Part shown: positions 7,026 to 14,612 of the stretch, one piece after another
Layout of the letters: every line of letters starts with the position of its first letter
How positions within the stretch are numbered: position 1 is the first letter of the stretch
Assembly: GCA_017405765.1 (NCBI GenBank)
Contig: JAFQZS010000048.1
Span: forward strand, 1-44,880
DNA from: Clostridia bacterium
GTDB lineage: Bacteria; Bacillota; Clostridia; Oscillospirales; RGIG577
DNA: 44,880 nucleotides
Direction: 5' to 3'
Notes under the pieces: generated by a model
The model's database searches: none
What the model saw: only the letters and a program-made list of their open reading frames with translations
What the model was told of the DNA's origin: nothing
Translations under genes and position numbers: made by a program

Positions 7026-7310
7026 GTTACTATGCCACTTTTTCGTAATACTCGTCGGCATAGCGGATAAGGTTCGCGTCGGATGATACGATGTTCTCCT
7101 CAACGCCGAAGGCATCGTAGTCATACGTCTTTCCCGAAGTGCCGTCGGGCTTCGACGTATCTATTACGTCGCCGTGCTTTGTACGACGTTATTGCCGTCT
7201 TTTATCGTCTTATTTGTAAGGCTGCCGTTATTGTTATACCCGTATGTCACAGTCTGAACGGTGTTGCCGCTTAAGTCATATACATAATACTCGGTCTGAC
7301 AGAGCAATCT
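7026..7310 (-). pseudogene. Rhs core fragment, orphan
   Basis: Minus-strand reading gives EYYVYDLSGN, TVQTVTYGYNNNGSLTNK, then GDVIDTSKPDGTSGKTYDYDAFG and SSDANLIRYADEYYEK, the YD-repeat and core end of an Rhs protein. The middle is collapsed: the segment after DGNNVV joins a later part of the core out of register. The frame ends just before where RGRYYDPETGRF should appear. About 135 bp (7038-7175) are nearly identical to 8897-9031 in the neighbouring cassette. It is a leftover recombination fragment without a toxin tip. Confidence 0.8.
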
Positions 7311-7314
7311 TTTT

Positions 7315-7406
7315 CAGAAGGGCGGATAATCCGCCCTTCTGAAATATATTATTTTTGCTCTGTTTAACGCTATTCTTCGGACTATATACAAAATTTGGAA
7401 CAAGCC
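7315..7406. repeat. hairpin-headed dispersed repeat, copy 2
   Basis: A perfect 12-bp stem (CAGAAGGGCGGA/TCCGCCCTTCTG) is followed by the same AT-rich block (TATTATTTTTGCTCTGTTT, CTTCGGACT) seen at 48-140. It lies between the Rhs fragment and the immunity candidate and may end transcription of the cassette. Confidence 0.6.
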
Positions 7407-7443
7407 ACAAAGCGGCTACCTTGTTTGTATTAAGACTGTTTAC

Positions 7444-8089
7444 TTAATCTGTATCTATCAACTGATACGCATGTTTTTGTGTTGCACAGAACCAATTTGG
7501 TGCAAGCTTTCTTACATTATCATATTCAAAAAACACATTCGTAGCTGGAGAAAAATCTGTCTCTTCTATTCCTACATCTGTTGAGTCAAAGACAATTATT
7601 TGTTTTTTTGAAAAACGAGTGTAAACATAAAATTTCATCTTTAATTTATTACCGTGTTCCTGTACAACGATTTGTCCATTGTACGATGTTAAAGGATAAC
7701 AAGCTGCGTATACATTGGCTTCAGCGTGGTAATGCTCCAACTCGCCCTTTTTAAAGGCTTCAACCGAGTTTAAATAGTTGTCTTTGTTTAAGTTATAGTT
7801 TATCTTTGAGGTTGTATATAAATACGGCCCAAAATTCAATAATAAAAGTGTAGCTGCAATAACGAGAGATACGGCTATAGCTCTTGATTTATTTGTCCTT
7901 ATAGCAGAAAACACTTTAAAAAGAGATATAATTGCAATAATTATGTAAATCACATAGATGATATATATAGATGATATATATATAAGGATCTACTAAATAC
8001 GATGCTTTACCTCTTAATCCGTCGATGACAAGTAGCAATATACTACTTATAATGCATAAAATTAGAACCGAGCAATGTTTGATTTTCAT
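7444..8089 (-). pseudogene. membrane protein, candidate Rhs immunity gene, frameshifted by a tandem repeat
   Basis: An ATG at 8089 lies 5 bases after the stop of the toxin-tail gene, the usual place for an immunity gene. The frame (MKIKHCSVLILCIISSILLL...) runs to a 13-bp tandem duplication (7956-7981) and then shifts. Removing one 13-bp unit would join it exactly to the open frame that continues from 7953 (VIYIIIAIISLFKVFSAIR...) to 7444. The joined product would have about 210 residues with three transmembrane helices (CSVLILCIISSILLLVI; IYVIYIIIAIISLFKV; AIAVSLVIAATLLLLNF) and a soluble C-terminal domain of about 130 residues. The shorter frame alone could start at the GTG at 7953 but lacks a ribosome binding site. 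I do not recognise the family; the immunity role is inferred from position only. Confidence 0.6.
7956..7981. repeat. 13-bp perfect tandem duplication
   Basis: AGATGATATATAT occurs twice in direct tandem (7956-7968 and 7969-7981). Thirteen is not a multiple of three, so two units break the overlapping membrane-protein frame and one unit restores it. Confidence 0.9.
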
Positions 8090-8094
8090 CTATA

Positions 8095-9150
8095 TCATCG
8101 GCCTCTCTTTGCTAATGATATTCCGTAGTTTATTGCATATATGTCTCCTTCTTCGTCTTTAGTCTCAAAATTGAGCAGCAATTCATTATCGTATCCCATT
8201 TTAATTCCTACATAACCTAAGTTCATATTAGAAAACTTATCTGCCGACCACAACTTTCCGTCGAAATATATCCAAGGAATCCAGTTCCTCACGTTTTTTA
8301 GCGTTAAATCAATTCCGTCAAAATTATTGTCAAAATTATTATTGTTTAAATATGCTTGCGGCAATCGCCAAGTGTCATCGTATTTATAATTCCAATATGT
8401 AAACTCAATAGCAACGAACCATATATATGGTTCAACTAACATGTTTTTATCATAAGCATTATCATAAACTTTTCGATATTTTAGTCCAATATCAGCATTG
8501 TTATGTAATGTTTGAATTATAACATTTTGACCATACATATATGGTGTACCGATTCGTCCATTTTTTCGAGCTCTTTCTGCCAGATCGTGGTATTCATCCC
8601 GTTGGCTTTGTGAAGATGTCGCAGTCCACCGGTTTCCCAAATCAACAAGTATCTTATATGTATCAGAGTTTTTGCCAAACTCAGCCGCATCCGGGTCGGC
8701 GTAGTATCCATAAACACCGTTTATGGTATAATAACCGCCTTCGCGTATATACCCACTCGGGTCGACGTACATCACCGGATTATTCCCGCAGTACACATAC
8801 CAGTTCGTGCCGTCCCTCACGGGGTCTTCTGTGATAAACCTGCCTGTCTCAGGATCGTAATACCGTCCCCGCAGATAATAAAGCCCTATCTGCTTCTCGT
8901 AATACTCGTCCGCATAGCGGATAAGGTTCGCGTCGGACGATACTATGTTCTCCTCAACGCCGAACGCGTCGTAGTCGTACGTCTTTCCCTAGGAGCCGTC
9001 GGGCTTCGACGTATCTATTACGTCTCCGTGTCCGTTATGGAGATAGTACCGCTTCGTGCCGTTAGAGTTTGAACGATATACAAGCTCTTCCTCATAATCA
9101 TACTTTGCAACCATGTCATTGCTGGTTATTGTGTTCTTAATAACACGTTT
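8095..9150 (-). pseudogene. Rhs core fragment with Ntox44-like toxin tail, in-frame TAG
   Basis: The minus-strand frame is recognisable as Rhs from about 9150: YDYEEELVYRSNSNGTKRYY, then a TAG at 8989-8991 inside KPDGS-stop-GKTYDYD, then continuing in frame through LYYLRGRYYDPETGRFITED and NWYVYCGNNPVMYVDPSGY, the invariant Rhs core end. The tip of about 225 residues contains SNMNLGYVGIKMGY and ends YAINYGISLAKRG. This resembles the polymorphic toxin type 44 pattern (GN.hyGYvG...G then I..GI.L), a moderate-confidence call. No N-terminal Rhs, signal or secretion domain is present in the window, so this is an orphan C-terminal cassette. The ORF after the TAG would have to start at the GTG at 8820 or be joined by recombination to a full-length rhs gene. 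Confidence 0.75.
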
Positions 9151-9164
9151 GAAGTCAGAGAAAA

Positions 9165-9551
9165 CTACCGTCCTTTTTTTGTGATTCTTTTTAAAAACTT
9201 AATAAGGCAAAAAACAAGTACCACAGATACAGTAATAGCATAACGAATAATGCAAGATATCACTGAGAACGCAAATGAGGATGTAATTTCAAATCCCCAC
9301 TCAAGCAAACCATTATGCGGAGAAAAACTCGTCAATAATACCGTAATAAGCGAGTACACACCTAACCACACAAAAAAACATACTGCAAAATGTTCTTCTA
9401 AGCTATTTAATAATATGCAAAAACATACCGAAACTGCTGCAGCGAAACATATCGCCCATACAAATCCGTAATAAGCATAAAGAGTTTGAGAGACAAGCCA
9501 TTCAATAAGCGAGAGGGCAGATAATGAAAACCATATTATTAGATTTCTCAT
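9165..9551 (-). CDS. four-helix membrane protein, possible orphan immunity protein
   Basis: 128 residues, starting at the ATG at 9551 with GAGGTGG about 5 bases upstream. Hydrophobicity suggests four transmembrane helices: LIIWFSLSALSLIEWLV; FVWAICFAAAVSVCFCILL; HFAVCFFVWLGVYSLITVLL; SVISCIIRYAITVSVVLVFC. It ends in a basic tail (KFLKRITKKGR). I do not recognise the family. It lies immediately upstream of the displaced Rhs core, where the immunity gene of a previous toxin cassette would remain after a new cassette recombined in. Other small membrane proteins are possible. Confidence 0.6.
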   Translation of the reverse strand: MRNLIIWFSLSALSLIEWLVSQTLYAYYGFVWAICFAAAVSVCFCILLNSLEEHFAVCFFVWLGVYSLITVLLTSFSPHNGLLEWGFEITSSFAFSVISCIIRYAITVSVVLVFCLIKFLKRITKKGR

Positions 9552-9928
9552 TTAAACCACCTCGGTACCGAACTATCGGTTGTATAATTACTTGGTTTAT
9601 CGAAAACTCCAATATATACCATTACATTTTTAAGCATATTCGACTTTAATCGACCTGTCAAGTCTTTGATAATAAGTTAGAACTATAATTACTTCAGTTT
9701 GATTTTAATTCCTTAATTTATTCCATATACCAATAAACCACCTATATGTTAAAAACGTATTGCTATACCAAATTATCATTTATAGTAAAACTTAATTACT
9801 AATAACTTGAGATCCCGAAACGCATAATGAACGCCGAGGTTTTTTATCACTTAAGAACCATCCCTGTTTCCATAACATATATGCTCCGTGTTTTTGCATA
9901 AACGGACGTGATTATATTTAAAATACGG
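9552..9928. other. AT-rich gap without a convincing gene
   Basis: I see only a 35-codon minus-strand frame (9792-9899) with no clear ribosome binding site. Composition is more AT-rich than the flanking core genes, as expected at the edge of an accessory island. Confidence 0.6.
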
Positions 9929-9957
9929 TTGTAATCTCAGAACATCTTTGATATAAT
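9929..9957 (+). promoter_or_regulatory. sigma-A promoter of trxA
   Basis: TTGTAA (9929-9934) and TATAAT (9952-9957) with a 17-base spacer, about 90 bases upstream of trxA. Confidence 0.7.
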
Positions 9958-10049
9958 TTAAACAGAAATAATAGTAATATTATCCGTTTGCATAAGACGA
10001 ACGAAAAAAACGCATCCGATCTTCGGGCGCTTTCTTAGGAGGTAAAAAT

Positions 10050-10382
10050 ATGGCTTCAGAAAAGATACTCGATCTTAAAACGCATGAATTTGACGAGCAG
10101 GTAATAAATTCCGATATGCCCGTCTTGGTCGATTTCTGGGCTTCGTGGTGCGGACCGTGCAAGATGATCGCACCCGAGGTGGACAAGCTGGCCGAAAGCT
10201 ATGACGGCAGATTAAAGGTATGCAAGGTAAATGTTGATGAGGAGCCGTCTTTGGCGCAGGAATATATGGTAATGAGCATACCTACGCTTATATTCTTCAA
10301 GGGCGGAGAAATACAGGACAAGGTCATAGGCGTACAAAAATTTCAGGAGTTGAGCCGCAAAGCCGATTCCGTTATAGGATAG
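10050..10382 (+). CDS. trxA: thioredoxin
   Basis: 110 residues, the usual thioredoxin length. It starts at the ATG at 10050 with TAGGAGGT about 7 bases upstream. The active site WCGPC (residues 33-37) sits in the classic VDFWASWCGPCKM context, and the cis-proline loop appears as SIPTLIFFKGGE. It reduces cytosolic disulfides using electrons from thioredoxin reductase; no trxB is seen here. It has its own promoter and is followed by a terminator, so it is probably monocistronic. Confidence 0.95.
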   Translation: MASEKILDLKTHEFDEQVINSDMPVLVDFWASWCGPCKMIAPEVDKLAESYDGRLKVCKVNVDEEPSLAQEYMVMSIPTLIFFKGGEIQDKVIGVQKFQELSRKADSVIG

Positions 10383-10391
10383 TTTAAAAAA

Positions 10392-10434
10392 AGCGCGCCT
10401 TTCGTCCGCAAAAAAACGAAGGCGTGCTTTTTTT
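10392..10434 (+). terminator. rho-independent terminator after trxA
   Basis: A stem of AGCGCGCCTT-CGT with ACGAAGGCGTGCT, followed by seven T's. Confidence 0.85.
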
Positions 10435-10484
10435 CGGAAACACTTTATTATTAAAATGCTTTTTTACGATAAGGAGGCATAAGT

Positions 10485-11186
10485 ATGGATCCCGATGTAA
10501 AATTCGGCTCTGCCGTCATGGGCTTTAACAAACAGGACGTAATGGAATATATCGAAATGCTCATAAACAAAGCAGACAGTGAGCGCGAAGCCTTTGAGGA
10601 GCGGATAGCTGCCCTCGATTCACAGCTTGAAGACAAGACAAGGCTTTACGACGCGCTTCTTCAAAAAAACAAGGAATTGCAGGATCGGCTCGATAATGCA
10701 AGCCCGACTTCCTCAATAAACGCGGGCGAAGACCCGAAAGTGCTCAAAGCGCGCCTGGAGGAAGAGGAGATCCGATTTAATGAGCTTTCAAATGAGGCTG
10801 CGCATTTAAAGGGCGCTCTTGAAGATATGACCGCCGAAAACGAGCAGCTTAAGCAAAGCCTCGAAGAATCAAGAACGGAGCTTTCGGAATACAGACTTCA
10901 AAAGCAGAACATCGGTTCCGTGCTCATGCGCGCGCAGAACGAAGCCGATATGATGATGACCGACGCCGAAAACAAACGTCTTCAGGTTGTAGATAAAACG
11001 AACGAATACATAAGCGGAGTGCGCGTTCTTTGCGACGAATACCTTACAAAGGCGGCCTCTGAGCAAAATCGCATCAAATGTTCCGCCGACAACATCGTTT
11101 CGGAGTTTGAAAAGATAATGTCCGCCATTGAAGATGCAAAAACCTTGCTTGACGACATGGCGCCTAGATTCAAAGCGCAAAACTGA
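10485..11186 (+). CDS. DivIVA-domain coiled-coil protein
   Basis: 233 residues; start at the ATG at 10485, with AAGGAGG about 9 bases upstream. The N-terminus (FGSAVMGFNKQDVMEYIEML, about residues 7-26) matches the DivIVA membrane-binding segment. Two long coiled-coil stretches rich in Glu, Lys, Leu and Gln follow (about 27-65 and 80-140), then a C-terminal helical region with SVLMRAQNEADMMM, typical of DivIVA/GpsB-related proteins. Such proteins mark curved membrane and organise division, polar growth or wall enzymes. It heads a close-set gene string with the lyase subunit, GNAT and sodA genes (gaps of 12-21 bases). Whether it is true DivIVA or a paralogue cannot be settled here. Confidence 0.8.
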   Translation: MDPDVKFGSAVMGFNKQDVMEYIEMLINKADSEREAFEERIAALDSQLEDKTRLYDALLQKNKELQDRLDNASPTSSINAGEDPKVLKARLEEEEIRFNELSNEAAHLKGALEDMTAENEQLKQSLEESRTELSEYRLQKQNIGSVLMRAQNEADMMMTDAENKRLQVVDKTNEYISGVRVLCDEYLTKAASEQNRIKCSADNIVSEFEKIMSAIEDAKTLLDDMAPRFKAQN

Positions 11187-11207
11187 GCTTTGGGAGGCTG
11201 ATCTGTA

Positions 11208-11777
11208 TTGAATGACGACATAAAACAAATTGATATTGCGCGTCTGCGCGACGCGGCAAATACACTTTTTGCAGGCGACAGCGTAAGCCTTACCGGAACG
11301 ATATATACGGCCCGCGACGCCGCGCATAAGCGCATCGCCGCAATGCTCGACCAAGGCGAGAAGCCGCCGTTCGGGCTTAAAGACGCCGTTATATATTACG
11401 CAGGACCTACGCCGGCGCGGCCGGGGCAGATAATAGGCTCTCTCGGCCCCACGACCTCCGGGCGTATGGATCCTTACTCGGAGAGATTTTTGTCTTTAGG
11501 TCTTGCCGGAATGATAGGCAAAGGCGACCGCAGAGAGGATGTGTGCGCCGCCATAAAAAAATACGGCGCAGTCTACTTCATAGCCACGGGAGGAGCGGGC
11601 GCGCTGCTTTCAAAGTGCGTTCGTTCGTGCGAGGTCATTGCGTTTGACGATCTCGGCTGCGAGTCTGTTAAAAAGTTATACGTTGAAAACTTCCCCGCTA
11701 TAGTCGCCGTAGATGCTCACGGCGGCAATATATACGAAACGGGGCGCGAAAAATACCGCGAGGCGCTCTCTCGCTGA
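11208..11777 (+). CDS. Fe-S fumarate/tartrate hydro-lyase beta subunit
   Basis: 189 residues, starting at the TTG at 11208 (TTG AAT GAC GAC) with GGGAGG about 11 bases upstream; no ATG fits better. Family landmarks are TGTIYTARDAAHKRI, VIYYAGPTPARPGQ, IGSLGPTTSGRMDPY and IGKGDR, all typical of the C-terminal domain of class I Fe-S fumarase/tartrate dehydratase (FumA C-terminal domain). This subunit binds substrate, while the alpha subunit carries the [4Fe-4S] cluster. No alpha subunit gene is present in the window, which is unusual since the two are normally adjacent. Whether the enzyme acts on fumarate or tartrate cannot be read from this subunit. Confidence 0.88.
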   Translation: MNDDIKQIDIARLRDAANTLFAGDSVSLTGTIYTARDAAHKRIAAMLDQGEKPPFGLKDAVIYYAGPTPARPGQIIGSLGPTTSGRMDPYSERFLSLGLAGMIGKGDRREDVCAAIKKYGAVYFIATGGAGALLSKCVRSCEVIAFDDLGCESVKKLYVENFPAIVAVDAHGGNIYETGREKYREALSR

Positions 11778-11789
11778 AAACCTCCGCCT

Positions 11790-12341
11790 ATGTATATGCT
11801 TTATGAAATAGAGACCGAAAGGCTTCTGCTCCGTCCTTTTCAAAGGTCGGATGCGAACGATATTTTTGAATACTCGCAAAACCCTAACGTAGGGCCTAAC
11901 GCCGGCTGGCCACCTCATAAAACGCTGCGCGACTCAAAGCAGGCCGTTAGATCATTTATCGAAAACGGATACGTATGGGCCGTAGTTGACAAGGTATCAA
12001 ACAAGGTGATAGGCACCATAGGCCTTCATCCCGATGAAAAGCGCCAAAACTCAAAGGCGCGGATGCTCGGCTATTCGCTTTCCGAGGATTACTGGGGACG
12101 CGGACTTGCAACGGAGGCCGCCAAGGCCGTTATACGATATGCTTTCAATGTCTGGCATGTCGAGCTTTTATCCATATACCGCTATCCCGAAAATGTACGC
12201 TCGGGGCGCGTTATAGAAAAATGCGGCTTTACTTATGAGGGAACGCTTAAAAAGGCATTTGTGCTTTACGACGGCACTGTGCGCGATCATGTATGCTACT
12301 GTATGACGCGCGATGAATTTGACAAATTATACGGATATTAA
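11790..12341 (+). CDS. GNAT-family N-acetyltransferase (RimJ/RimL type)
   Basis: 183 residues. The fold starts with ETERLLLRPFQRSDANDIFEY, typical of the RimJ/RimL branch. The acetyl-CoA loop reads YWGRGLATEAAKAVIRYAF and the C-terminal strand motif ENVRSGRVIEKCGFTYEGTL. Substrate may be a ribosomal protein N-terminus, a small amine or an antibiotic; it cannot be specified. The start is either ATG 11790 or ATG 11796, and neither has a strong ribosome binding site, so translation may be coupled to the gene 12 bases upstream. Confidence 0.85.
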   Translation: MYMLYEIETERLLLRPFQRSDANDIFEYSQNPNVGPNAGWPPHKTLRDSKQAVRSFIENGYVWAVVDKVSNKVIGTIGLHPDEKRQNSKARMLGYSLSEDYWGRGLATEAAKAVIRYAFNVWHVELLSIYRYPENVRSGRVIEKCGFTYEGTLKKAFVLYDGTVRDHVCYCMTRDEFDKLYGY

Positions 12342-12358
12342 AAAAAGGAGATGCAAAT

Positions 12359-12979
12359 ATGTTTAAACAGTACGAACTTACCTTCCCCTACAATGCGCTT
12401 GAACCCCATATCGATACGCTTACCATGGAAACGCACCACGGAAAGCATCATGCAACGTATACGAAAAACTTCAACGACGCCGCACAGAAGGCGGGCGTTG
12501 CCGACAGCGATATCGAAACGCTGCTCGCTTCTCTCGATAAAATCGAGGATGCGGCTTTAAGAAAAGCTTTAAGGAACAACGGCGGCGGCTACTATAACCA
12601 CAATCTCTACTTCTCTACCATATCGCCCGATCCCGCGAAGGCGCCCAAGGGCGAGCTTTTAAAGAAGATCGAAGCCGAGTTCGGCAGCCTTGACGCTTTA
12701 AAAGAAAAGCTCACCGCGCTTGCTTCGGGTCAGTTCGGCTCCGGCTGGGCATGGCTTTCCGCAAATAAAGACGGAAAGCTCATGGCTTCGGCAAGCCCGA
12801 ATCAGGACAATCCGATAATCGAGGGCACCGGCTTTGTGCCGATACTCGCCATAGACGTATGGGAGCATGCATATTACCTCAAGTTCAAGAATTTAAGGGG
12901 CGAATATATAAAGACGCTCTTTGAAGTGATCGACTGGGCTTTGGTCGAAAAGAATTACGAGAGAGTAACTAAGAAATAA
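12359..12979 (+). CDS. sodA: superoxide dismutase (Fe/Mn type)
   Basis: 206 residues. Start ATG 12359 with AAAGGAG about 7 bases upstream. Metal ligands are visible: His26 in METHHGKHH, His in GGYYNHNLYF, and Asp and His in AIDVWEHAYY. The signature GSGWAWL is present. It converts superoxide to peroxide and oxygen in the cytosol. The metal (Fe, Mn or cambialistic) cannot be read with confidence. It is the last gene of the divIVA string and is followed by a strong terminator. Confidence 0.95.
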   Translation: MFKQYELTFPYNALEPHIDTLTMETHHGKHHATYTKNFNDAAQKAGVADSDIETLLASLDKIEDAALRKALRNNGGGYYNHNLYFSTISPDPAKAPKGELLKKIEAEFGSLDALKEKLTALASGQFGSGWAWLSANKDGKLMASASPNQDNPIIEGTGFVPILAIDVWEHAYYLKFKNLRGEYIKTLFEVIDWALVEKNYERVTKK

Positions 12980-12997
12980 ACCTCAACAAAAACAATG

Positions 12998-13034
12998 GGG
13001 CTGCAGTTCATTTGAAAACTGCAGCCCGCTTTTT
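12998..13034 (+). terminator. rho-independent terminator after sodA
   Basis: The stem GGGCTGCAGTT / AACTGCAGCCC is followed by GCTTTTT. Confidence 0.85.
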
Positions 13035-13139
13035 ACGCCAATGCGGATAAACAAGTCTTTAATGTTTCAACCTGAAACTTTTATTTCTTCTTCGCACGCC
13101 CTTATACGATATAAATTCAAAAAGGGCGTAAGATATGCA

Positions 13140-14585
13140 TTATCCAAGTATTTTCAGCGCCGCTTCAAGCTGGTCGTCGTATAATACGGGAGTATTTGCA
13201 TATGCGGCTATATCCTCCGAGAGCCATCTTACAATAGTTGCGGAAATGTATCCGTCCTGATTCATATGATGCGCCTTCTGATACGCTTTTACGGCGTTCT
13301 GCGCACGAACATCGTAATTTCCGTCCGGTACGTTCGTAAGATAGCCTAAAATATTAAGTCTTTCCTCAACGGCGCGTACAACATCGCTCGATTTCGACTC
13401 CTCGGAGCCGGGCTTTATCTGAGAAGTATATTTAAACTCCGTAAGCTCCGGCATAGCGGGCCGTCTCATCTCGTTTTCCACTCTTACGGCGGGCGTTATA
13501 CCTTCGCCGTGATATTTGCCAGTAACGGGCAGTATTACTTCGGTCATCGTAAGCGAAAGCACGCTTCCGTCCTCAAATTCCATATGATTCTGGCCTACGC
13601 CTTTGCCGCCCGTAGTCGTTCCGACAAGTATGCCCAGCTTTAAGTCCTTAACTACGCCTGCAAATATCTCCGCTGCACTGAACGACGTTTCGTCTGCTAT
13701 CACAACAAGGTTTTCAAACGGTCTTCCCACTCCCGTGGAAAAGCTGTTTGTCGTTGCAATGCTCGTTCTGAAATCGGCCATGAGGACTCCCTCTTCACCT
13801 ATCATCTGATTTAAAATATTCAAAACAACGTTTCCGCTGCCGCCGCGGTTTGCGCGAACGTCGATTATCACTTTTTCTATATTGTTTTGTGAAAGCATGT
13901 CCTGTATCTCGCAGAAACCGAGCACCGTATCCAAGCTGTCAAAGCCCTTTATATATATGTATGCAACGTCGTCCTTTATCATTGAGCACGAGATGGACGG
14001 CGTTGATACGGGGCCGCGCTTTACACTCAAAGAAAGCGTTTTATCCTCCGACGGTCTGTATATGCCCAGGTTCACGCTCGTTCCCGCCTCGCCGCGGATA
14101 AGCGTGCCGGTATACTCTATCGAAGCAAAAGATACGTCCTCGCCGTTTACCGAAACGATCCTGTCGCCTTCAAGTATTCCGGCCTCTTTTGCCGGACTTT
14201 CGTCATAAACCGTGACCACGGTTATATAGTCGGAAGCATCCACCTTGACAATAACGCCGATACCGTAATACTCGGTATCTCCGAAAGCCGCTTCATATGT
14301 GTCCGCGTCATAATAGCCCGAATACTGCTCGTGCGTTTTTACCATGGCGTTCATTAGATCCTCGAACGTTTCCGGATTCGTAGAAAGTATCTGCTTTACT
14401 ACGGAGTCCAAAAGTTCTCCCGCGTTCGCGCCGTCAAGCTCATAAAACTCATAAAGCTCTCTTATGGTAGTATATTTTTCATAAAGCTCTTCAGGCGTAT
14501 AATCCTTGTCCGAAGCAAAAGCCTGAGAGCTTAGCGCAAATACGAGCGCCAAAGCCATAACTAGGCTTATAATTCTTTTTTTCAT
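13140..14585 (-). CDS. S41 carboxyl-terminal processing protease with peptidoglycan-binding domain
   Basis: 481 residues; start ATG 14585, with AGGAG about 8 bases upstream. Signal peptide (IISLVMALALVFALSSQAFA), helical N-terminal region, PDZ domain (about 95-180, with YGIGVIVKV and ESPAKEAGILEGDRIVSVNGED), S41 catalytic domain (about 190-375), and a C-terminal PG_binding_1 domain (about 405-460, ERLNILGYLTNVPDGNYDVRAQNAVKAYQ). The nucleophile is in DETSFSAAEI and the lysine in GTTTGGKGVGQ, so it should be active. CtpA/CtpB-type proteases cut secreted or membrane proteins; in Firmicutes some act in sporulation signalling. It lies 27 bases after argS and is probably the last gene of the ddl operon. 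Confidence 0.93.
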   Translation of the reverse strand: MKKRIISLVMALALVFALSSQAFASDKDYTPEELYEKYTTIRELYEFYELDGANAGELLDSVVKQILSTNPETFEDLMNAMVKTHEQYSGYYDADTYEAAFGDTEYYGIGVIVKVDASDYITVVTVYDESPAKEAGILEGDRIVSVNGEDVSFASIEYTGTLIRGEAGTSVNLGIYRPSEDKTLSLSVKRGPVSTPSISCSMIKDDVAYIYIKGFDSLDTVLGFCEIQDMLSQNNIEKVIIDVRANRGGSGNVVLNILNQMIGEEGVLMADFRTSIATTNSFSTGVGRPFENLVVIADETSFSAAEIFAGVVKDLKLGILVGTTTGGKGVGQNHMEFEDGSVLSLTMTEVILPVTGKYHGEGITPAVRVENEMRRPAMPELTEFKYTSQIKPGSEESKSSDVVRAVEERLNILGYLTNVPDGNYDVRAQNAVKAYQKAHHMNQDGYISATIVRWLSEDIAAYANTPVLYDDQLEAALKILG

Positions 14586-14612
14586 TGTCTTTCTCCTATA
14601 AAACGATCATTA

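Noticed and set aside
7951..7985. Programmed frameshift within the AT repeat
   Set aside because: No slippery heptamer is present, and the exact 13-bp tandem duplication explains the shift fully.
8989..8991. TAG as pyrrolysine or readthrough codon
   Set aside because: The sister Rhs fragment has a sense codon there and nothing nearby suggests pyrrolysine machinery; a point mutation is simpler.
9792..9899. 35-codon minus-strand frame (MQKHGAYMLWKQGWFLSDKK...)
   Set aside because: Too short to judge, no clear ribosome binding site and no family recognised; could be a decayed fragment, so not listed as a gene.
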